From Brachionus rotundiformis (lineage: Eukaryota > Rotifera > Eurotatoria > Ploima > Brachionidae): a stretch of 19,378 nucleotides of DNA. Both the position numbers and the translations under genes were made by a program. Of this stretch, positions 1-10,400 are shown one piece after another (the first letter of the stretch is position 1; the number at the start of each line of letters is the position of its first letter). Below the pieces are notes generated by a model. It was not told where the DNA came from and made no database searches. It was given only the letters and a program-made list of their open reading frames with translations. The stretch spans positions 517,008-536,385 of the forward strand of contig JAESIW010000162.1 in the NCBI GenBank assembly GCA_016802295.1. Direction: 5' to 3'.

Positions 1-1964
1 TAAATTTGATCTTTGACCAAGCGTATTTGAGGATCAGGCTTGGAGCCATCCGGAGTGGGCAAAGATCTAACAAGCCTAAAACCGCAGTGCTGGTAAAAAT
101 GTCTTCTGAACATATAACGCGCAAAGCAAGATGCCACATCGCCAGTGGAAGCCCATGAGCCGCCCATAATCAAATTATGTCGGCCATCGTAGCATGGCGA
201 TGAGAAGTCATCATACAAAAAGTGAGTTCTGGTGCCCGGTAGTCCATTGAAATTGTCTTCAGTCCATTCCCACACATTGCCAAATACGTCGTGAAAACCT
301 TTGGAATTAGCTGGATGCAAATCAACAGGCTACATAGAAATAATGTCAATTATTTTCCAAAGTATTTAGATATTTTGATTACTGTCGATGAACCATAGGC
401 CATGTTATGGTTTACTTTGGAATGTATTTGGTAAATGATGTCACTTGTTGGATTCAAGTCAAAAACATCGTTTTCCCTAATGGCGTGATGCTCAGCTTCG
501 CTTACGCACCTAAAATTGTCTCCTTTCCACTTACAGAACGCCCTGGCTTCATGATAATTTACTTCTACTGGCCAATTTTTTGGCATGTCCACTATATCAA
601 ACATTAGTCTCAATCTTAATAATAAAAATAAATGTCTAAATTGTTTTTTTTGTATACAAGATTTTGTAAGATCTTAACTTGAAAGGAAATTCATTTGTGT
701 TCTGGTTATGGTTTTGGTCCAAATTGTTAAAAAAATTTTTCATTTCTTGCTTGCCATTTGGACTTTTGTACAAATCAACCAAATATTTTTTGAAATGATG
801 CTCTTGGCAATGAGAATATGTCGAGATCGCACCACCACAACCAGATTTACACTTCATTGGACATATCCAAAACAATGGATGTTTGGCTTGTTTGAATTTG
901 ACCCATTCCCAGCCTTCATCTGACCAGTACTCGCGCTTCAAGTAACCATCATCCAACACGAACTCCAAATACTGCTCGTTGGTCACTTTAAATTTAGACG
1001 CCTCAAAGGCGCTGACCCTGGATAAGAAATAATTTTTAATAAAAATTCCAATTTTAGATTTTTTTTGTCCTACAAGCAGTCAACTTGACCATATTCATTG
1101 TCCCATCCGTAAGATGGAAAATCAAATCTTTTTCCAAGTCTAACCTGTGTAGCAGGCACCTTGACCATTTGATTGTGGTTTATATTTTTATTCTGGCCTT
1201 AATCAGCTTGATAAAAACTAAACATTCAATATTTTATTTCAATATACTCAATTGAAAAGGCGCATAGCTCCAGCCGACTGGCCTTTGCACCAATTCGATG
1301 GGATACTGTCTTATTAGAACTGTCGAGGTCTCAAAATGGATGCGCTCGTGCTCAAAGCCCATGAACAAGGCCCACCACGGGCTGTCCCAAGTAACAGGCA
1401 ATTCTAGTGGAGTCCGGTCAATCACTCTGTAAATCAGGTCCCTGACTTTGGCTCTGAATTGTTTTGTCTCCTCGACAGTGGGCCATTTGTAGCTGCCGCC
1501 CATTCGGTAGTGTTCTATGTCGTCCCAGCTCATCTCGTCCACACCAGTCTCGAACATCATGTCCAAGTCAAAGCGAATTCTTTCATTTGGCTAGAATAAC
1601 TAATTATTAAGATGAAATCAAGCAGCCAGACCAGATTACTTTTATCAGTCCAGCCAAACAAAGCTTATTCATAAAGACAGCGGCCGTGTGGCCATAGTAG
1701 AATATAAGTGGCAGCCTAAGTCGGTCTGGACACAAGTAATAAACAGAATCATATTTAAGAGAAGTGAATAGGGTCTCGTAAAGATCAAATGAATTGTCAA
1801 AATAGTTTTTTACATCTCTTAAATTAGAATTTAGATTTATGAAAAAAAAAAGTGTCTGATTACTCTTTGGTAAAATTGGTCAAGTCTAATGGTTTTATTG
1901 AATCAAAGACCAGTTTTCCAGTAAGCGGATTTGTGTATCGGTCATTTGGTTTTTTGATGTTCAT
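1..1964 (-). CDS. ovoA: OvoA, 5-histidylcysteine sulfoxide synthase (ovothiol biosynthesis), 3' end outside window
   Basis: The product is a non-haem iron enzyme that couples cysteine to histidine with oxygen, the first step to ovothiol A. Exons (minus): 1864-1964, 1640-1817, 1248-1590, 1074-1197, 679-1017, 383-614, 1-329; introns are 46-64 nt and every junction keeps frame, giving about 548 codons. The N-terminal DinB-like domain shows a first histidine in FYYGHTAAVF and the iron-ligand motif HX3HXE in FEHERIHFET. The FGE-sulfatase/EgtB-like domain follows (FPSYGWDNEYG, WPVEVNYHEA, FGNVWEW, ending GFRLVRS). The start is the ATG at 1964, just before the conserved family N-terminus. Full-length OvoA usually ends in a SAM-dependent methyltransferase domain; that part, if present, lies beyond base 1. 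The exon at 679-1017 carries a Cys-rich segment (CPMKCKSGCGG) and then a low-complexity stretch of about 40 residues. The family call is firm; exact exon edges are hand-made. Confidence 0.93.
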
Positions 1965-2983
1965 TTTTGTCTAGCTAGAATGTTCAAAATTAGTTTTTAA
2001 GTTAATTGAAGAGTTTAAGGCTTTTATAGAATGGTTCAAATAGAGTAAAAATTTAAGGCTCTTATGCAATTGCTTCATAAAATAGTTTTCTTGATTGGAA
2101 GGAAGTTTTGTATGCTGCCAAACGTGATATTATATAATTTAAATTAAATTCTATTTAAGAGAATATTTATGCTTAAAAATGTTCAAGTATAAATGTAGTG
2201 GTGTGAGAATTAGCATTGCATTTGCTAGTTTTGGTAAAATTTTTTTTTCTTGAGTAAGCATACACGCGACAGACTTGAAAAATGTGCTTTACCATGTGTG
2301 CATGTTTAGATAAGGCGCAAAATATGCTTGATTATGAAAAGATGTACACCCTTTTTTTAGTTTTTTTCCAATTTTTGGCTTAGCAGTTTAATTTTTGTTA
2401 AATTTTTTATTTTATCAATTAAAATTTTTTACTTTTAATTAAGTTTTTATCTTTAAAACGCTTTAATTTTGCTTTACATGACTTTATTAGGATAAAATGA
2501 CACCATGTCCTGGATATTTATTGATTTAAACATAAAAGATACATTCGGACCAACATATTGATAATATCTTATTTAATCTATTTAATAGATTAAGATTATT
2601 AGCCAGAAAATTATTTTTATAGTAATATTTTTTACTACCATTCTCCTGAAGCCAGTTTTTACCAATTGCTTATTGAAATAAAATAAGTAGATAGCTTTAG
2701 CTTAATTTATTAAAATTTATTTGACAAATTTCTAAAATCGTTCTCGATATTAATTTATCTTGATATTTTTATGCTTTTTTGCTTTATATCAAGCAATTTA
2801 ATTTTTCGAAGCTTAAAAATGACTTTTGACAATGGCGATATTATTTCCCCATTATCTTATTAGTGAATTTATCATTTAAAAAATTGAATTATCTGTCATT
2901 AAATTCCTTAAATTCTTTAAACTTTAAAAAAAATAATATATAAATGAAAATTTTATTATTTTAAAAAATATTTAAACATAACG
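1965..2983. other. Divergent intergenic region between ovoA and the acid-phosphatase-like gene
   Basis: About 1 kb of AT-rich DNA with long T and A runs separates the 5' ends of two genes transcribed in opposite directions, so it must hold both promoters. I see no conserved open reading frame, RNA gene or convincing element. The stretch TAATATATAAATG about 45 bases before the phosphatase start could serve as a TATA-like sequence, but in DNA this AT-rich that is weak evidence. Confidence 0.6.
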
Positions 2984-4429
2984 ATGAATGTATTTTTATT
3001 TTTAATCTTAATAACAAAAGTAGCTTCGATCACTGAGAGTGAAACTTCAATTGCATCAACCCAAGTTGTATGCAACCATGGTGTCAGATCACCTTTAGTC
3101 ACTTATCCAAACAATCCAAATGACATATGGGCCAAGTACAGCTCCAGTCTAGGCCAGTTGACAGACATTGGAATGAAGCAAATGTACGATTTTGGCGTTT
3201 TCTTGCGAAGTCAATACACGACTCTAAATTCGGTATACGACCGATCAAGAGCTTGGGCGCTCTCTAGTGGTAAACTTGGAAGAATATTCTTTTTGCCAAT
3301 TTCGCTAACATAATTGATAAGACTTGGATAGGACTCTTCAATCAGCTCAAATGGTAATGACTGGTCTATTTTCGCCAACTGATGATACCACATGGATAAG
3401 AAACTCAAATTTGTCCGGTTACTATCCGGTTCCAATTAGAACTGCCCCTACCAGCTGTGACACAGTGAGAAAGCAAAAAAAAATTTTATGATGTAAATCT
3501 TTTTTAGATTTTTAGAATAAATGCCACTTGTCCAAGACTAATTCAGCTGCAAACTGAAGCCAAAGTGTCCAATGTAGCGGTAGAAAGACAATATGATGTA
3601 TACTTTATTATTCTATTTAATTTACTGGATTAATATGTAGATAAAAAAAAAAGGAATTTTTGTGGAAAATGAGATGTGCAAGTAAAATGGAATTGAGCTA
3701 TTATGACTTATGGACGCTTGGAGACAAAGCTTTGATAGATGTAAAGTTAAAAAATAACTTTGGCTTATTTATTTTTTTTGTTAAGGAAGCTCATGGTCTA
3801 ACTGTAGAAACCTACATACAAACTAACTTAACCAAACTAATGGAAGTGAGGGAAAATATTTATTATGTCAATTATTTGTATGATATTGATCAGGCAAAAA
3901 TTATTTCTGGTAAAATCTAATTGGAATTAAGTTTTTATTTTTTTAATTATAACTTTTATTAGGTGGTCTTCTTGAACAATTGGTTAGCTATTTTGACCAA
4001 AAAATTCAGGGTAAAACACAAAATGAGTTTTATTTGTATAGTGGCGTAATTTTCAAGAGCTTAATTGATAAAAAAATGCTATTAAATTTTATTTAATTAG
4101 TCTGATTTTTATCTTTCTGGATTGCAGAGATTGCTAAAAACTTCCAACACCATAACTCAGCCTAATTTTGGTGCTGCGATGATTTTTGAGCTCAGAAAAG
4201 ACAGCAACAACAATTATTATGTTCAAATTAAGTACAAGAATAATAAATCGAATCAAGCAACATCTCTAAGCGTATTGACCATGCAAGGTATTTTTTCAAT
4301 TAATTAGTATATGTTTATCTTTAATTAATTTATAAAGGATGTGATACTATATGTCCGATAGAAACATTCAAATTATTGGTACAGGATAAAATATCAACCA
4401 ATTTTGGCACTTTATGTCAAAGTACATGA
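2984..4429 (+). CDS. Secreted histidine-acid-phosphatase-like protein with altered active site
   Basis: This is a histidine phosphatase clade 2 member of the prostatic/lysosomal acid phosphatase type. Exons: 2984-3269, 3322-3464, 3508-3597, 3654-3740, 3786-3909, 3963-4045, 4101-4287, 4338-4429; all introns are 45-56 nt and in frame, giving 363 residues, slightly shorter than typical members. A hydrophobic N-terminus (MNVFLFLILITKVASI) looks like a signal peptide. Family landmarks are GQLTDIGMKQMYDFG, DLDRTLQSAQ, a CPRLIQLQTEA segment, an LWTLGDKAL helix, a GGLLEQL segment, FGAAMIFEL, and a cysteine-containing C-terminus (CDTICPIETF). The RHGxRxP motif reads NHGVRSP: the nucleophilic His and the second Arg remain, but the first Arg is Asn. 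The HD motif near the C-terminus reads SD (YSGSDFYLSGLQ). The protein may therefore be a weak enzyme or a pseudoenzyme. Every intron keeps frame and no stop interrupts the model, so it is not an evident pseudogene. Confidence 0.88.
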
Positions 4430-5302
4430 AATTAGACCTTAATACGTAGATTATTAGTTTATAAATTTGTTTAATAAATTTTTAGGATGTAGATTTTGTT
4501 AAAATTTTTTTTTAATTTTTCCTTCAAAAAATGTTAAATTTTTACTTTAAATAAATAAATGATTGTATATAATTAATTTATGAAATTAAAATTAAGATTT
4601 TATGATTTTAAAAAGATGTGGCATTGTGAAATTTTGCTTTTTCAGAACTTCAGCTTTGGCATTTTTGATATTTTGTTTTTGATTTTGCACAAAAATTCAC
4701 CAAGTTCTGAATTTCGCAGACTTATTGCAGAGTTTTGCAGAACAAAATGTACCAATTGCTACAATTCACGGAACATGATTTGCTGCTTCTTAACTTGAGC
4801 TTTGGCATTTTTGATATTTTGTTTTTGTTTTTTGTTCCAAATTCCACAATGCCAAAAAATGATAATCTTTTGCTTGAGCTCGTCTACTCTTGATAAGTTC
4901 CTCTTGTTAAACTTTGAATGATACCCAAGTATGTTAATTCCTCTACGCACTTGCAACCCTCTAGCAAGCTTCACTGGGATATTCCTGATTTATTGCTGAC
5001 CAAACGCTTCAAAGTCGACTCGGCTTTATTGGTGAATATTTGGGGTGGCCGACAATGATCTTACTCTGAGGAAGGAGATTTACATTTTAAATTTAATCCG
5101 GAAACTTTATCTTAATCTATTATTGCAACGACCACTGTTCAAAATCTTAATTACTGTTTATATGACAATTTAATATTTATTCTAATAACTTTTGAGTTAC
5201 TAACTCCCTGTAACCCTCTAGAGGCCTTAAATAAACCTAAACTATTAACTTTTTTACCAAAAATAATTTTTCTCAAGTAAAAAAACGACAAAAAATAAAG
5301 TA
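4430..5302. other. Intergenic AT-rich region, no recognised gene
   Basis: Downstream of the phosphatase stop there are AATAAA-like signals (about 4470-4480 and 4549-4557). The stretch 4600-5250 is less AT-rich than its surroundings and has open frames of 60-70 codons on both strands, but none shows a recognisable domain or codon pattern. It could be the remains of an old repeat. It contains the short direct repeat listed separately. Confidence 0.5.
4652..4826. repeat. Short direct repeat, two copies
   Basis: A 29-bp stretch beginning AGCTTTGGCATTTTTGATAT occurs at 4652-4680 and again at 4798-4826, 146 bp apart, without mismatch. The sequence around the two copies is only weakly similar. This suggests a decayed local duplication or two ends of an old element; function unknown. 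Confidence 0.7.
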
Positions 5303-6040
5303 CAGTCGAGTTCGGTTATAACGAACTTACTTAGGAACTCTCAAAATGGTTCGTTATAAACGAACTTCGTTATATCCGAAACATAAAAAAAGATTAATTT
5401 TTTTTAAAACTTTTTTTAAAATAAAAATAAAAAAAGAAAATAGACTGGAAGTAAATTATTTTTTAAAATAATCTTTGATTTTTTTTTTGTTTGACCATTA
5501 AGCTTAACATTTGGCTCTCGAGTGAATCCAAATTATCGATGGATTGCTCAAAATTGTGCACAGATTTAGTAAGATGCTTTCGTATTTGATTTAACATTTT
5601 TAGAGCTTGTTGAGTTGTCAAATCTTGTTCGTCTTCTTTATTTTCGTTTGAGTCAATTTCGGTTTCTTCGTTATCATCATCGCTAGAGTCATATACATTT
5701 ATTTCTGGACCTGCTTTTTGAGCTTTAACGTATTCGATGACTTCATCGTCTGTTTTTACTTGATATAGTTTTTACTTAATAACGTTTCGTTGCTTGACTT
5801 CTAGAATTCATTTTTTTTATTAATTGAGGATCATTTTCTTTTATAGATATATTTATAGATAAATGTGTGAATTTTCTCCGATAAAATTAACCGTCTTATG
5901 GTTAATTGACAGATAAAGATTAGGATTCAAAAAAAATTCATACTTTTTTGTCAAGTTCGTTATAAAAAAATAAATTCTACTGAGAATTTTTAAAAAAGAC
6001 TTCGTTATAACCGAGTTTTCGCTTTAACCGAACTTGACTG
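5303..6040. mobile_element. Pogo/Tigger-like DNA transposon remnant (internally deleted)
   Basis: The left end begins CAGTCGAGTTCGGTTATAAC and the right end, read on the minus strand, begins CAGTCAAGTTCGGTTAAAGC. Both ends abut TA (5301-5302 and 6041-6042), the target duplication typical of the Tc1/mariner/pogo group. Repeated TTCGTTATA modules lie inside both ends, as in many pogo/Tigger terminal repeats. The element is 738 bp, far shorter than an autonomous copy of about 2-3 kb, and keeps only an acidic tail segment of the transposase (5463-5768, minus). It is therefore a non-autonomous relic that depended on a transposase made elsewhere. The family assignment rests on the end sequence, the TA duplication and the tail. 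Confidence 0.82.
5463..5768 (-). pseudogene. Transposase C-terminal tail fragment of the pogo/Tigger-like element
   Basis: About 101 codons are open on the minus strand, from just after an in-frame stop upstream to TAA at 5463-5465. The translation starts LYQVKTDDEVIEYV, continues with an acidic stretch (SSDDDNEETEID) and ends with a helical segment (LTTQQALKMLNQIRKHL, then FEQSIDNLDSLES). CENP-B/Tigger/jerky-type transposases usually end in a similar acidic linker and helix. No DNA-binding HTH or DDE catalytic region is present, so this cannot encode an active enzyme. It is assigned by position within the element and by composition, without a database match. Confidence 0.6.
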
Positions 6041-6042
6041 TA

Positions 6043-7010
6043 CCAATAAGACTTAAAGCGACTATTGGTTAAAAAGAAAGCAAGGTTTTTATTTTTGGTA
6101 AAAAAGATGTAACCAAGTATTTGGCTGTATTTTTTTAAATATATTTTATTTTAAGAAATTTTAATGGGAAAAATCGTCTGACGAATGAAAAAAAATTAAT
6201 GTAGAATAACTAAATTTTTATTTTTTAAATTATTAAAAATATATTTTTTTAGAATTACAGAAACATTTATAGAATTACATATAACATTGTAGTTTAAACT
6301 TAAGAACAAAAAGATAAAAAAATCCTTATAAAGTTAAAAAAAATGTCAAATTAGTATGAAAAATTAACTAAATTTTTAAAGCAGATTTAAAAGATGCCCC
6401 CCAATTTTAATTTATCAAAATAGGAAGAATTTTTGTTCTCTTTATTTTTGAAATTCACAATGTCACTAACCTTTTGCTTTCTATTTACTTCTATATTTAA
6501 GCTTATTTTATTTTATCATTTTGATTTTTTAATTTATATTTTTATTCTGAAGGAGCTTTAGCTCGGTACAGATATGTTACGATATGAAAATAACCATTAC
6601 AACAATTTAAATTAACCTTATCAATGTTTACTACTTTATTAGATATTATCTTTATACTTCAGGCTTTATTAATAGCGTAGCTTAATTATCAAATTTAATA
6701 AAATAGAAAATAAATTTTAATCTATTTCATTAACTTAGGCGTGTTAACAAACGTAATTATTTTTTAAGATAAAGCGTGTTTAATTTAAAAGTGCTTACAG
6801 TTTTTTTTTTACCAAAACTTAACTTTTTTAATTTTTGATATTGTTTAAATTATTTGAACAAAAAACTTTAAATTTTTCTCTTTGAATACAATTAATTGAA
6901 AATAAAATAAAGGCTATCAGGAAAAATTTTATTAAAACCATAAGTTTGTGCTGCTTTTGCTTTTGCTAGATAAAAAAAAAACCAAACTCAATTTTTATAA
7001 TTTACAAAAT
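6043..7010. other. AT-rich intergenic region, nothing recognised
   Basis: Nearly 1 kb of very AT-rich sequence with homopolymer runs lies between the transposon remnant and the 3' end of the DZF gene. I see no open frame with protein-like composition and no RNA gene. A TTTATT at 7010-7015 reads AATAAA on the minus strand and is a candidate polyadenylation signal for the DZF gene, about 105 bases past its stop. Confidence 0.5.
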
Positions 7011-7117
7011 TTATTAAAATATTCTTAATTTGATGAAAAATAACAGATAGATCGACATAAAGAACAAATAATTTACAGTGGAGCGATTCGAGCTTATCGA
7101 AAGTGTCGAATGGAGAA

Positions 7118-9366
7118 CTAAACGGCCGGTGGAGGAGGCGGAGGAGGCTGAGGCAGCTGCTTGTTCGAGCTAGGTCCATTGACCGCTTGGTTCATGGTGG
7201 CCCATTGCCATTGTTGATAGTACTGGGCCTGCCATTGAGCATATAGTTGATATGTGTACGGGTCAGGATAGCCTGGAAAGGGCGGGTATGCAGGAAAGTT
7301 GGAGGCAGCCTGAGGCGGCATAGGGGAGGGGGGTATGTTGGCGTTGGGCGGTGGTACAGGCGCTGGTGCTGGCGGCGCCACGGGCGAACTAGACGCATTC
7401 GGACCAAGAACCGGATTTTTATTTGACTGATTGGCGATGGCCAGCGCTGCCGCAGCTGCACTATTGGGCTTAATCTCTTTTTTATGCGTCTGATCGACGC
7501 TTTTTTTGTCCACAAAAGGCTTCTTTCTCTCCACTTTGGGCCTAAACACTTGCGATTTTACCGATACCATTTTCTCATCTATATTCAGACTCATTAGTGG
7601 TTTTGGGTTGGCTTCATTGTACACACTGGCCTGGTCCAAATTTTCCTGATAAAATTCTTCAACAAAAAAATAAAAGATAATAATTAACAAGACTTAATGA
7701 ATAATGGGAGTGATTTATTTAATTTTTATTTGATTAGTCTGGCGTTTCGGGCAGCACCCGCATTCCCAGAAGAAGATCTATTTTCCTAAAAGCAATCAGC
7801 CTTAAAGCGTGCTGGGCCTTGCGGCTCACAGCCTCACTAGTATGGCGCTCTAGACCAACTAAATTGCCATCAAAGTCCCCAATACAGAAAACTTGCCCGG
7901 TGTCCGCACCGCCCAGGTACTTAAAAGACACATTCAATTCAGACAATAAGAGCGCGCCACCGGCAATCAGCTCAAACACCTCGCGAAACTTTACACCCAA
8001 GTCATGTGTGCTTCTTCTTTGGAAGCAGATGAAAACCAAAAGCTCAAGCATAGACTCGTCAATGTTCCACTCAGAGTCCCTGTGGCTCAGATCACGGAAC
8101 AACTTGAGAATTAGTAGTGAATTAGGCACAGGCTTGAGCCAGCGCTGGAACCATTGCTGCCTTCTCAAGGCGCTGTTCAACAACAAACATGCATGTGTCG
8201 GAAGCAGAGTGCTGCCCTCGGTCGCACTGACCGCCTCGACTAGCTGATCACTAGTAAACAACAGCTGAAACCTCAATTCACAGTTATCAATCAAATGTGT
8301 CAAGTACACGCAATGCTCGCTATTTAAAAAAATTGTATCGACAAAAATTTTGTCCGATATTAGAAAATCACTCTTATTGAGCACATCTGCCATATGTTTG
8401 ACACTTGTGCAGTCAGGATGGTCTTTAAGCTTAATGAGCAATTTAATTAGCTTGTCTGTTTTGAGCATTAGTCCTTTGGCATACGCTCCCATTGTGTACA
8501 CATGTTCAATTTGATCTTTAAACAGAGACAACAATTTTGTCTCAACAGCTCTGATTATAGCTGCTATGTGCTCAATGTACTTTTGTTCTGGCTGTATTTG
8601 AGCTAGCTTGGCATAAAGGTGTCGTTTGTTGAACTTAACAGTGTCCTTTTCGAACTCATTGTAGCCAAGCTTGGACACATTTTCTTTTTGGGCATAATCG
8701 TGTTTTTTGGCTAGAAAGTATTTAGTATAGATATAAGAATAAAATGAAATTAAGTCGGATTGTAGAGGGCTGCCCTGTTAAACGCCTGACATAAAGAAAT
8801 ACTTTGTTTATTCATTTACCTGTTCGTTTTTTTTTTATTTGTTCAATAGTTGGCTTATCGAGCTTAGTCTCATTGAGAGCCAGTTCAGCAGCAGTTTGTT
8901 TTGCTTTGCTAATACTACTGCCGCTGCACACATAGCTCTCGAGCTCCTCCTGGCTCTCAGGGTCATATAAAGTACATTTAACCTGGAATATCTTAGCATG
9001 CTGGGGTCCTGACTCACTTATTACATCGTATCTAACTTTAACCTAAAGATAAAATGTAGATAGCATGACACTTGTTAACATGCTGGTCATTTGGCTTACT
9101 TTGTGAAATATGGCAAGCTCGCTGAGGGTTTGTACGTGATTTTTGAATTCGTTTATTTGTCCATTGGGTGAATTTTCGTTGCTTGACTCGTCCGGTTTGA
9201 GTTTTTTGTGTTCGTGGCCGTTTGAGTTGGTGTTGATGGCCGGTGGTGCAGGCTGGTCGGTTTTCCGTTTGGCAATCGGCTCAGCCAGGCTTTTGGGTGC
9301 TGTGTTTACTTTGTTGAATCGAAATTGTTGCTGTGGTGCTGGTGGAACACTTTTGTTACTACGCAT
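7118..9366 (-). CDS. dsRBD-DZF RNA-binding protein (NF45/NF90/ZFR-related), left copy
   Basis: Exons (minus): 9100-9366, 8820-9042, 7758-8710, 7118-7645; 656 residues. If the third exon is not spliced at 7758, translation instead stops at the TAA at 7734-7736 (488 residues). The N-terminus is polar and rich in Pro and Lys. A dsRNA-binding domain spans the first two exons, about residues 75-150 (QTLSELAIFHK, RYDVISESGPQHAKIF, SGSSISKAKQTAAELAL). The DZF domain fills exon 3 (YAKGLMLKTDK, WFQRWLKPVPNSLLILKL, SRKAQHALRLIAFRKIDLLL). DZF proteins form heterodimeric, nucleotidyltransferase-like but inactive scaffolds that bind dsRNA in mRNA processing. The last exon adds an Ala/Pro-rich tail (PYPPFPGYPDPYTYQLY, polyproline end). 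In NF90 the dsRBDs follow DZF; here one precedes it. The first three exons (to base 8694) lie within the palindrome arm. Confidence 0.85.
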
Positions 9367-9685
9367 ATTAGATAATATCTATTTTTCATTTTAAAATTTG
9401 TCTTACCGATTCATTATTTGTCTAGATGTGTGGTAAATAGGTATATAGGTATATCGCCTAGTTTGTCGCTTATCTTTCCTTGTTAAACAAAAACTATATG
9501 ATGAATTTACTCAAAAGAAATTTACATAGCTAGAAATCAATGCAATGCATGTACTAGGCTTAGAGCTGCTCAAATTCAGAGTTCACAAATCGATGCGACA
9601 AATATTTGTCTGAATTCTGAGTAACCAATGGTTTCCCTATTTGTGCCTCTAACTTTTAAATTTTATTATTATTTATTATTGTAAG

Positions 9686-10095
9686 ACAATTTATTAATTT
9701 TAATCCAAGTAAAAAATAACTAATTGGAGCTTGATTGGGGGTCTAATTTAAAAATAAATTGGCAATTTAATGGATATTTTTTTTATCTCTATTAAAAAAA
9801 TTAAAAACTTTATTACTTATTTTTAATATTTAAATTTTTTTAATATTTTATTAAAATCGTCTTATAAACAATATATTTATCAAATTTCAATTATTTCAAT
9901 AAATAATCTTCCTTTTTAAATTTCAATAAAATTTTTAATCAAGGCAAAAAATGTGTTGATGAAAAAAAAAATCGTTCAAGTTTAATTTTTACTGGTATTT
10001 ATAATTCAAAGACAATTTATTAATTTTTTATCCAAGTAAAAAATAATTAATTGGAGCTTGATTGAGAGTCTAAATTTTAAAAAAGCTGCCAAATT
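9686..10095. repeat. Direct repeat pair, left arm
   Basis: Two copies of a 75-80-bp sequence lie about 325 bp apart (about 9686-9765 and 10010-10095). Each holds AATTTATTAATTTT, then ATCCAAGTAAAAAATAA, then AATTGGAGCTTGATTG, followed by a similar AT-rich tail. The same pair is present in the right arm (about 17980-18045 and 18310-18390), so it predates the palindrome. No transposase or terminal repeat accompanies it. Confidence 0.75.
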
Positions 10096-10159
10096 TATTT
10101 TATTAAAATTTTTGAACAATTTTTTATTTAGGACTTTTTGCACATACATATTTTTATGT

Positions 10160-10400
10160 CGAGCATACCATTTTGAACCCTTACCAATGCAATTAAGTTA
10201 AAAAAGCTTCCCAGAAATTCATAAAAAATATTAAATGTAGAATAGATAAAATAAAAATATAAATTTATTCTTTGACTGGTCCTAAGTCAATCTATTAATA
10301 AACAAGTATGTTTTTAAGAGATCAATAATATTAACTTTAAGTCCCAATTCATGATCAGATATGTTTTACAAAATGATATGCATAATAAAACAGACATTAG
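10160..10400 (-). pseudogene. Decayed QNG1 fragment (intron 2 and start of exon 3), left arm
   Basis: Read on the minus strand, this contains GAATTTCTGGGAAG, then a T run, then AACTTAATTGCATTGG. It closely matches the start of QNG1 exon 3 (GAATTTCAGGGAAG, T run, AATTTAATC), and the upstream sequence matches QNG1 intron 2 (ATTTGTTTATTAATA; a TTTTGTAAA-containing block). The frame would start EFLGSFFNLI but soon diverges, and no other QNG1 exon is seen, so it is a relic. It has the same orientation as the QNG1 gene of this arm and lies on the far side of the BTB-TLDc gene, pointing to an older tandem duplication. The right arm carries the equivalent at about 17708-17915. Confidence 0.75.

Noticed and set aside
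3598..3700. Apparent frameshift in the fourth exon of the acid-phosphatase-like gene
   Set aside because: Choosing the acceptor AAG at 3651-3653 instead of TAG at 3638-3640 gives an open frame (EFLWKMRCASKM) that joins properly to the family's LW helix.
4580..4974. Two open frames of about 70 codons
   Set aside because: No recognisable domain, no splice-supported extension, and they overlap a direct repeat; probably chance or decayed repeat.
7819..8247. Plus-strand open frame of 142 codons opposite the DZF domain
   Set aside because: It is the antisense shadow of a strongly conserved DZF exon and has no domain of its own.
9143..9394. Open frames opposite the dsRBD exon 1 (also 18678-18929)
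   Set aside because: Antisense shadows of the Pro/Lys-rich coding exon; mirrored only because the arms are mirrored.
10160..10400. Functional third QNG1 gene
   Set aside because: Only intron 2 and the start of exon 3 are detectable; the acceptor is lost in this arm and no other exons are nearby.
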